Shown here: piece after piece, positions 1-5,094 of the stretch
How positions within the stretch are numbered: position 1 is the first letter of the stretch
Layout of the letters: each line of letters opens with the position of its first letter
Source: Flavobacteriales bacterium
GTDB taxonomy: Bacteria > Bacteroidota > Bacteroidia > NS11-12g > UBA955
Direction: 5' to 3'
Length of the DNA: 6,542 nt
NCBI GenBank assembly: GCA_947464515.1
Contig: CANHXF010000102.1
Coordinates: 1-6,542, forward strand
The notes under the pieces: model-generated
Seen by the model: only the letters and a program-made list of their open reading frames with translations
Told to the model about the DNA's origin: nothing
Databases searched by the model: none
Program-made: the position numbers and the translations under genes

Positions 1-1256
1 TTACCGTCGGCAGCGAAATACTTACTCTTGCCTTGATTACTAGCGATGTCTTTCTTCGCTTTGTCGTGCAAGGCTTTGTAGTAATTGTTATTCGCTACAT
101 CAACTTGAGCATTTCTGTGACAATCGATACACCATCCCATTTGCAAAGTATTTTTTTGTTGTACGACTTCCATTTTTTCGATAGCACCGTGACAAGTCTG
201 ACATGTTTGCTTACCTACTTTCACGTGTTGTGCGTGGTTAAAGTATGCATGATCTGGCAAGTTGTGGATGCGTACCCAACGAATAGGTTTTGGGTTTGGA
301 CCATATTGCTCACCCGCTTTGCCTTCTGGATTGTAATCCAAGGCAGCATAGATCTTTTTGATTTCAGGAGAAATTTCACCATTGTACTTATCTGTCAACT
401 GAACCCCTTTGTGACAATTCATACAAGTATTCAAAGCAGGAATAGATGCCTGTTTGCTTTCTTCTACGGTTGAGTGACAATATTTACAATCCAATTTCAA
501 ATCTCCAGCGTGTAGTTTGTGAGAGAATGCGATAGGTTGTTTCGGCGCATAACCTTTTTGAACACCCACTTCGGTAATAGCGAAACCATAACCATAATAA
601 GCACCTACTCCACCCAAAATCGCAACAGTGAACAATGTCAATACTGTTGGATTCATCTTACCCCATTTACCAGGAAGAACTTTTTCAAAAAACCCTTTCT
701 TCGGGGCATTGTGATGTTCGAAATCTTCAGGATGCTTTTCAGCAGCCACTCTTTTCAAAGTATTTTGAACACGAGCAAGTACTAATAATATTACGCTAAA
801 TATTGCTACGAGCAATATCAAAATGTACATTGTAGTATTGTCGTCCTTCTTTTCTCCACCGTCAACAACTACTGTAGCAGTTTTTGTTGGAGCGGGAGCA
901 GTTTTGATGTATTCTATAATGTCGTTAACATCAGCAGGTGTCAAGTTTTCAAAAATGTTCATCGCCGCCTGGCCATTGTCGTTGTACAACGCAATCGCAT
1001 CAGGGTCTTTGTCAACCTTTCTGAATTTCTCGTTGTTCCTAACCCACTTCACCAACCATTCACTGGAGTGACGTGTTTCAACACCCCTAAGGGCGGGACC
1101 AACTAATTTCTTGTCTAAAGCGTGACAGCTACCGCAGTTGTTTGCGTCGTAGAGCTTTTTACCATTTTCGGCATTTGGCTTGTCTTGCGCGTAAGAGGAT
1201 ACTGATAACGCCATAACGGCGGACAGCATCCAAACTTTCATATTTCTAGCAATCAT
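1..1256 (-). CDS. actA: ActA-like multiheme cytochrome c subunit of alternative complex III, C-terminus outside window
   Basis: Open reading frame of 418 codons that runs off the left edge without a stop. Residues 1-23 look like a signal peptide ending SYA|QD. A class-I cytochrome c domain follows, with heme motif C41-GS-C44-H45, a GPAL motif soon after it, and a likely axial Met at 99. Hydrophobic helices lie at about 143-164 and 203-226, separated by a charged loop that should be cytoplasmic. The periplasmic C-terminal part carries CKYCH (257-261), CMNCH (278-282), CQTCH (352-356) and CIDCH (376-380), giving five visible CXXCH motifs. In Bacteroidota this pattern fits ActA, the cytochrome subunit of the quinol-oxidising alternative complex III, which passes electrons to periplasmic carriers or an oxidase. 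ActA is usually first in its operon, and the promoter just upstream agrees; actB and later genes would lie left of the window. Starts at 1268 (A-rich upstream) and 1241 (shorter signal peptide) are in-frame alternatives. The family call is from recalled architecture, not a search. Confidence 0.85.
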   Translation of the reverse strand, partial: MIARNMKVWMLSAVMALSVSSYAQDKPNAENGKKLYDANNCGSCHALDKKLVGPALRGVETRHSSEWLVKWVRNNEKFRKVDKDPDAIALYNDNGQAAMNIFENLTPADVNDIIEYIKTAPAPTKTATVVVDGGEKKDDNTTMYILILLVAIFSVILLVLARVQNTLKRVAAEKHPEDFEHHNAPKKGFFEKVLPGKWGKMNPTVLTLFTVAILGGVGAYYGYGFAITEVGVQKGYAPKQPIAFSHKLHAGDLKLDCKYCHSTVEESKQASIPALNTCMNCHKGVQLTDKYNGEISPEIKKIYAALDYNPEGKAGEQYGPNPKPIRWVRIHNLPDHAYFNHAQHVKVGKQTCQTCHGAIEKMEVVQQKNTLQMGWCIDCHRNAQVDVANNNYYKALHDKAKKDIASNQGKSKYFAADG

Positions 1257-1285
1257 GTTTGGGAACATTGTCTTTTTTCGCGTTG

Positions 1286-1293
1286 CAAATATA
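1286..1293 (-). promoter_or_regulatory. Bacteroidota-type -7 promoter element for the actA-like gene
   Basis: On the minus strand the bases read TATATTTG followed by CAACGCG, an exact match to the Bacteroidota -7 consensus TAnnTTTG. Transcription would begin near 1280, giving a leader of roughly 12 to 25 nt depending on which ATG is used. No clear TTG -33 element is found 17-23 bp upstream; that spacer instead holds a GC-rich near-palindrome. Confidence 0.6.
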
Positions 1294-1299
1294 GAATAA

Positions 1300-1308
1300 G
1301 GGGACCCC
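1300..1308. repeat. GC-rich near-palindrome in the actA promoter spacer
   Basis: GGGGACCCC is a 4-bp inverted repeat around a single central base, in an otherwise very AT-rich intergenic region. It sits just upstream of the -7 element, where a bound protein would block RNA polymerase. It could be a small operator half-site pair or chance; the flanks do not extend the symmetry. Confidence 0.3.
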
Positions 1309-1412
1309 GTTCTAAAATAAATTGTTAACAGAGTTTTTAATTTAAAATCAATCTAAACAAATTTGCCATACTGTTGAAATTGTATGCATTACGAATTCAA
1401 TTTTATAGAGTA

Positions 1413-1433
1413 TTTAATGATTTCCACATTAAA
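1413..1433. repeat. 7-bp perfect inverted repeat with 7-nt spacer, possible operator
   Basis: TTTAATG at 1413-1419 is repeated in reverse complement as CATTAAA at 1427-1433, separated by ATTTCCA. It lies about 120 bp upstream of the actA -7 element and about 80 bp beyond the lytic transglycosylase stop codon. The spacing suits a dimeric regulator. There is no T-tract after it on either strand, so it is not an intrinsic terminator. AT-rich sequence makes chance matches of this size fairly likely. Confidence 0.3.
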
Positions 1434-1473
1434 ATATGACATTCGTCTACCAATCGAAACAGCGGTTTGGTCG

Positions 1474-1493
1474 AAAAACACTTTAATCAAAGT
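1474..1493 (-). terminator. Weak intrinsic terminator after the lytic transglycosylase gene
   Basis: Read on the minus strand, ACTTT-GATT-AAAGT forms a 5-bp hairpin with a 4-nt loop, followed by GTTTTT. It begins 18 bases past the stop of the lytic transglycosylase gene. The stem is short and AT-rich, so it would be a poor terminator alone, but the position and T-tract are right. Confidence 0.35.
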
Positions 1494-1510
1494 TTCTATG
1501 CGATAAGTCA

Positions 1511-2443
1511 TCAATTTGATTGTTGATTTAACCAATACATATAGTTTACATAACTTGCCATTGCGAGTTGGGTGTAATTTTGTGAAGAATTACCAAAGGC
1601 TCCAGCTTGTGTCTTCCACAATTTCAGGATCAATTCTTCCCCACTTTTCCCTGGGCCAATCACTTGAACTGCTTTTCTAACATTTCCAGCACCGGCATTG
1701 TAGACGTGCATAACCAATAACTGAAACCATAGATCGTCGTGGTTTGGCACCAATCCAATACTAATTGCCATGCGCTCGGCATTTGGAATACAATAATCTT
1801 TCATCAGTTTCGCCGCCGCCATACTGCTTTTTGTGAAATCATGCCTATCGTCTCTTGATGAGGAAACGACCAAACCATATTTTTTTGCAACAAACGGCAT
1901 TAGTTGGTAATGTCCTACCGCCCCTGAGATCGACCTTGCCTTAGGGTTATTTGGCGATTCGATGAGTAAAATAAATTGTGCATAGATTGGATTCACCCCG
2001 TATTCATCGAATATCACTTTGGCATCATCAACCAAAGGGCCTACTTTTTGAAAATCAAAAAACTCTTTTTTACCCCTCACAAATTTCACCAATTCACAGG
2101 TTTCATAACCATTCTTATCTCTGTAACACTGTGCTGCGATATCTAGTTGGTTTTTTCCAACCATGGAATCCAAATGTTCTGCCGAAATTACATCCAACAT
2201 TTGTCGACTATCCTTGTGCACAACAATGCAAGAATCTTTGGTCAAAGAAATAACGGAACGCCAAAAAGTAATTTGTGGTTGCTGTTCAAAAAAGGTGAGT
2301 TGCGCCTTAGGGACAGCCACAATATGAAATGAATCATTGGGGTGGCTGAACTTAACGGGAGTATTGGTTTGATTGCAAGCGGCTAGTTGAAGCCAACCCA
2401 AACCTGCCCAACAGAGAATTACAGAGATTTTCAATTTTCGCAT
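1511..2443 (-). CDS. Lipoprotein lytic transglycosylase (SLT domain)
   Basis: The 310-residue product should be a membrane-anchored enzyme that cleaves peptidoglycan glycan strands, forming 1,6-anhydro-muropeptides. Residues 1-22 are a lipoprotein signal peptide with lipobox LAAC and acylated Cys at 23. Residues about 30-135 are an N-terminal region I do not recognise. The SLT domain spans roughly 140-300: the likely catalytic Glu is E162 in LLIESPNNPKA, followed by GAVGHYQLMP (174-183, corresponding to the usual GAxGLWQFMP) and the YNAGAG motif at 248-253. The ATG follows directly on the TAA of the upstream TPR gene, so the two are cotranscribed and probably translationally coupled. Asn24 after the lipid Cys is compatible with either membrane destination, so the final location is not settled. 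The exact subfamily (MltC, Slt or MltF type) cannot be assigned by eye. Confidence 0.83.
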   Translation of the reverse strand: MRKLKISVILCWAGLGWLQLAACNQTNTPVKFSHPNDSFHIVAVPKAQLTFFEQQPQITFWRSVISLTKDSCIVVHKDSRQMLDVISAEHLDSMVGKNQLDIAAQCYRDKNGYETCELVKFVRGKKEFFDFQKVGPLVDDAKVIFDEYGVNPIYAQFILLIESPNNPKARSISGAVGHYQLMPFVAKKYGLVVSSSRDDRHDFTKSSMAAAKLMKDYCIPNAERMAISIGLVPNHDDLWFQLLVMHVYNAGAGNVRKAVQVIGPGKSGEELILKLWKTQAGAFGNSSQNYTQLAMASYVNYMYWLNQQSN

Positions 2444-3502
2444 TTATTTATTTGTTGTTGGGTTTTCTTGACAATGTTTTTCGAGCCATTGGGTTGCAGA
2501 TTTTTCTCCAAGCAGAAGACTGCGCTCCCAATCAGCGCAAGCCACTCCTATCTTCCCCATGTTATACCTAGCGATTCCTCTACCTAGATAAGCATAGGCC
2601 GGTGTGGTATTCTTACTTTTTATGGATTTACTAAGCCAAACATCGGCATCGTTATATCGCTCCAACTGCAACAAGCAATGACCATAATCAGCCATAAGAT
2701 CACCATCATTGGGCGACCCAGACAATAATGTTTGATAAATGGATTCCGATTCATCAATCCGATTTAAATAAAAGAGCGCATCGGCTTTCAATTTTAATAA
2801 GTTCTGATTCTGAGGATTCTGCTTCAACGATTCTTCAACCTGTGTTAAACAGAGTTCAAACTGACCCATTTGATAAGTGTTTTGAATCAAAGACTCACCA
2901 ATTAATGGGTCGCTAGGACTGATTTGCTTTAATCCAAGTAGTATCTTTTGAAAATCGGCGTACTTTTTTGAGGCATCAAAGTGAATACTCAAGATGGGTA
3001 AATAATCTCTTAAAAACAAATCGCCCATAGTCTTATAAAGCCACAACATATCTTCATGAACCGCTTCATACTCCTTCAATTTTAAGGAAATTTCTAAACG
3101 ATACACTCTTCCCAAAGTATCCGATGGGGCCAAGCCCAGATAGTGATTAATGTCCCCAAACGCAAATTGATAATTTTCTGTACGCGAATAGGCTATGTAA
3201 CGATACAGATACGTCTTTGGTCGGGCCGGATTCAGATAAATCGCCTTGTTGAAATCTACTACAGCAGAACTAAAGTCCGACATATGAATCCGAACAATTC
3301 CCCGAGTTAACCAAGCCATATCGTTTTCAGGCTTCGAATCAACGGCAAGGTTTAGATTAATTATGGCTTCATCGTATTGGCCTTTTTCGTCGGCTCTCAC
3401 GCCATTCGACATCAATTGATCGAAGCTCAGTTGCGCATTACTGGTATTGATTCCAAAAATGGCGAGGGCTAACAAAAACTTGGCTTTAACTGATAACTTC
3501 AT
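2444..3502 (-). CDS. Exported tetratricopeptide-repeat protein
   Basis: A 352-residue protein that is almost entirely TPR-type helical repeats, so probably a protein-binding scaffold in the periplasm. Residues 1-23 form a signal peptide (K-rich start, hydrophobic core, SNA|Q cleavage site). Clear repeats with the TPR pattern cover about 26-59, 60-93 (AWLTRGIVRIHMSDFSSAV), 94-127, and again 199-334 in four units; the middle, 128-198, is degenerate. The ATG at 3502 was chosen because it directly precedes the signal peptide and has an A-rich upstream region; an in-frame TTG at 3520 would add six residues but is unlikely. It is first in a two-gene unit with the lytic transglycosylase, with TAA and ATG abutting. 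This suggests the TPR protein may guide or regulate that enzyme or act in the same envelope process, but its partner and function are unknown. Confidence 0.8.
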   Translation of the reverse strand: MKLSVKAKFLLALAIFGINTSNAQLSFDQLMSNGVRADEKGQYDEAIINLNLAVDSKPENDMAWLTRGIVRIHMSDFSSAVVDFNKAIYLNPARPKTYLYRYIAYSRTENYQFAFGDINHYLGLAPSDTLGRVYRLEISLKLKEYEAVHEDMLWLYKTMGDLFLRDYLPILSIHFDASKKYADFQKILLGLKQISPSDPLIGESLIQNTYQMGQFELCLTQVEESLKQNPQNQNLLKLKADALFYLNRIDESESIYQTLLSGSPNDGDLMADYGHCLLQLERYNDADVWLSKSIKSKNTTPAYAYLGRGIARYNMGKIGVACADWERSLLLGEKSATQWLEKHCQENPTTNK

Positions 3503-3601
3503 AATTTTACAAGTATTCAAAAATCAATCCAATTTGTTGAATATTGGGATCTGAATATCTACAAAATTGGTGCTGTCTATAAACAAGGACGAACAAACCA
3601 T

Positions 3602-3609
3602 TATTTTTG
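3602..3609 (+). promoter_or_regulatory. -7 promoter element for the yhhQ-like gene
   Basis: TATTTTTG matches the Bacteroidota TAnnTTTG element, ending only 10 bases before the ATG at 3620. The transcript would therefore have a leader of only a few nucleotides. No convincing -33 TTG lies at the usual distance (the nearest, at 3567-3569, is too far), so this is a partial match. Confidence 0.45.
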
Positions 3610-3619
3610 CAATTATCAC

Positions 3620-4384
3620 ATGGGGATGTCAAATACAACAGATTTCAATTCAAGAAAAAACAACCTATTTCTAGTTTTAGGGATGGTGTTTTTAACCAAT
3701 GCCATTGTCGCGGAATTTATTGGTGCGAAGATCTTCTCATTGGAAAAATCTTTGGGAATTGAACCATTGGGATTAAACATATTTGGCGGGAAATTCAATT
3801 TCGACATGACCGCCGGTGTGATTCTATGGCCTTTTGTTTTTATTCTCACCGATATCATCAATGAATATTTTGGGAAGAAAGGTGTTCAAAAACTTTCATG
3901 GATAGCCGCAAGTCTACTCATCTATTCATTTCTAGCGGTGCGCGTAGCAATGTGGCTCGATGGGGCCGATTTTTGGAATATCAGCGGACAAACGCAAGGT
4001 TTAAATGATATGCAGAATGCATTCAACGCCGTTTTTGGTCAGGGCTTAATGATAATCCTAGGCTCCTTGGTGGCATTCGTGATCGGTCAAATGGTCGATG
4101 CATTTATTTTCACCAAATTGAAAGATAAAACAGGCGATAAGATGATTTGGCTTAGAGCAACTGGAAGTACTGTTGTAAGTCAGTTTATTGATAGCTACGT
4201 TGTCCTTGTCATTGCCTTTTATCTTGGTGGCAAGTACGATTTGATTTGGGTCCTACAAGTGGGAACCCTGAATTACGTCTATAAATTATTCATGGCGATA
4301 GTACTCGTGCCACTACTCTATTTTGTTCACGGAATCATTGATCGATATTTGGGAATTAACCAAACATCAACATCAAGCCACTAA
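3620..4384 (+). CDS. yhhQ: Queuosine precursor transporter, YhhQ/VUT family
   Basis: A 254-residue integral membrane protein of the VUT_1 (YhhQ) family, which imports the 7-deazaguanine precursors preQ0/preQ1 used to make queuosine at the tRNA wobble position. Hydrophobic helices lie at about 15-37, 63-84, 91-111, 141-163, 187-203 and 207-238. Family hallmarks are visible: TDIINEYFGKK (77-87) after the second helix and RATGSTVVSQFIDS (179-192) ahead of the fifth. Length is somewhat above E. coli YhhQ because of a longer N-terminus and the loop around 113-135. The ATG at 3620 is preferred; the ATG at 3626 is an alternative with a G-rich upstream. It is transcribed alone, divergent from the TPR gene and convergent with the next gene, with which its last 29 bases overlap. 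No preQ1 riboswitch is possible in the very short leader, and no queuosine synthesis gene is adjacent. Confidence 0.9.
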   Translation: MGMSNTTDFNSRKNNLFLVLGMVFLTNAIVAEFIGAKIFSLEKSLGIEPLGLNIFGGKFNFDMTAGVILWPFVFILTDIINEYFGKKGVQKLSWIAASLLIYSFLAVRVAMWLDGADFWNISGQTQGLNDMQNAFNAVFGQGLMIILGSLVAFVIGQMVDAFIFTKLKDKTGDKMIWLRATGSTVVSQFIDSYVVLVIAFYLGGKYDLIWVLQVGTLNYVYKLFMAIVLVPLLYFVHGIIDRYLGINQTSTSSH

Positions 4385-5021
4385 GAATCATAACGATTCC
4401 AGTTATCAATCCTGTGCTGTGTTCTAGTCGATGCGAATTCCATCGCTCTAGTCCTTTGAATCCAATCCAAACGCCGCCCATCATGCTCAACCAAGTTGTA
4501 ACTGCATAAACCAATACTAACAACCATATTACAGGCCAGCCCATTGGTGCTAATGTGGCGAAATACCACTCAATTTCCATACAAGGAGATAAAAACAAAG
4601 CCAATAAAATTGCACCTAGAGCCCAACGACTTTCCGATTCATTTGCTTTTTCGGGGAAATGAAAGTGATGATGCTTATGATGTCGATAAAGGAAATAAAT
4701 CCCCAACAAGATCATAATTGACGCCCCAAAAGTCTCAAACGGAATACCCGTATTAAATAAAGAAATCGCACTCGGATTTACACTATTCCCATCGATTTGA
4801 TTTGTATTTTGATGCAAACCCAACATAGTGATTTGGGCAATTATGAGTCCCACAACCACGGTACCAACGGCATGTGCAATGGCGGCCAGGCCAGTATATT
4901 TGAGTGTTGTTGATTTACTCCAACCCAATTTCTTTGCCAGCGCTAAAAATGGCAACCAATGACCCGGTATAAAACCGTGCAGTACGCTAATAATAAACGC
5001 GGCGATAAGTTGTTCGGTCAT
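4356..5021 (-). CDS. Polytopic membrane protein, NicO/RcnA-like (putative nickel/cobalt efflux)
   Basis: A 221-residue membrane protein with about six hydrophobic segments (near 4-28, 42-68, 97-112, 132-150, 161-183, 203-220). The first contains HGFIPGH (15-21), matching the spacing of the HALEPGH-type motif of RcnA/NicO exporters, and His50 in AIAHAVGT matches a second conserved histidine region. The segment near 145-149 has SPCME, recalling the PCP motif of that superfamily. A soluble loop at 113-122 is very rich in His (RHHKHHHFHF), as in metal-handling loops. Together these suggest transport or handling of a transition metal such as Ni, Co or Zn; the substrate is inferred only. Homology could equally be to other LysE/TauE-like members. 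It starts 74 bases after the S1 stop, behind S1's terminator, with its own -7 element, and its end overlaps the convergent yhhQ-like gene. The last residues are hydrophobic, ending at the membrane. Confidence 0.7.
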   Translation of the reverse strand: MTEQLIAAFIISVLHGFIPGHWLPFLALAKKLGWSKSTTLKYTGLAAIAHAVGTVVVGLIIAQITMLGLHQNTNQIDGNSVNPSAISLFNTGIPFETFGASIMILLGIYFLYRHHKHHHFHFPEKANESESRWALGAILLALFLSPCMEIEWYFATLAPMGWPVIWLLVLVYAVTTWLSMMGGVWIGFKGLERWNSHRLEHSTGLITGIVMILSGLMLMFG

Positions 5022-5028
5022 GGGGTTA

Positions 5029-5036
5029 CAAAGGTA
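5029..5036 (-). promoter_or_regulatory. -7 promoter element for the NicO-like gene
   Basis: On the minus strand TACCTTTG matches TAnnTTTG and is followed by only seven bases (TAACCCC) before the ATG at 5021. The start site would be at or next to the initiation codon, so the mRNA may be leaderless. The -33 region falls inside the terminator hairpin of the upstream S1 gene and has no clear TTG. Confidence 0.45.
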
Positions 5037-5040
5037 ATTT

Positions 5041-5076
5041 ATAAAAAAGAAAAGCCCCGCCGAAGCGAGGCTTTTC
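5041..5076 (-). terminator. Intrinsic terminator of rpsA
   Basis: On the minus strand the hairpin arms are GAAAAGCC-T-CGC and GCG-G-GGCTTTTC around a TTCG loop (5061-5064), followed by TTTTTT (5043-5048). The one non-Watson-Crick position becomes a U-G wobble in minus-strand RNA but a C-A mismatch in plus-strand RNA. Together with the C(UUCG)G tetraloop and the T-tract, this shows it acts on the minus strand, ending the S1 transcript 19 bases after its stop codon. Confidence 0.9.
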
Positions 5077-5094
5077 CTATTAGATTTTAATTAT

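Noticed and set aside
33..1071. Three plus-strand open frames (33-473, 519-785, 823-1071)
   Set aside because: They lie antisense to the minus-strand ActA-like frame, which has signal peptide, CXXCH motifs and membrane helices; the plus-strand products show no domain pattern.
1451..1470. AAAC-AGCG-GTTT small hairpin downstream of the lytic transglycosylase gene
   Set aside because: Only 4 bp, does not extend, and has no T-tract; indistinguishable from chance.
1978..2916. Plus-strand open frames opposite the lytic transglycosylase and TPR genes
   Set aside because: Short shadows of the real minus-strand genes, with no recognisable domains or start context.
3503..3520. TTG start at 3520 for the TPR gene
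   Set aside because: The ATG at 3502 directly precedes a clean signal peptide and has an A-rich upstream region; TTG would place a cysteine-containing extension before it.
3562..3569. CAATTTTG on the minus strand as -7 element for the TPR gene
   Set aside because: First base differs from TAnnTTTG and the -33 spacing is poor (14 or 24 bp), so the promoter of the TPR unit is left uncalled although it must lie in 3503-3619 or nearby.
3616..3861. Minus-strand open frame antisense to the start of the yhhQ-like gene
   Set aside because: It mirrors codons of the clearly conserved membrane protein and shows no features of its own.
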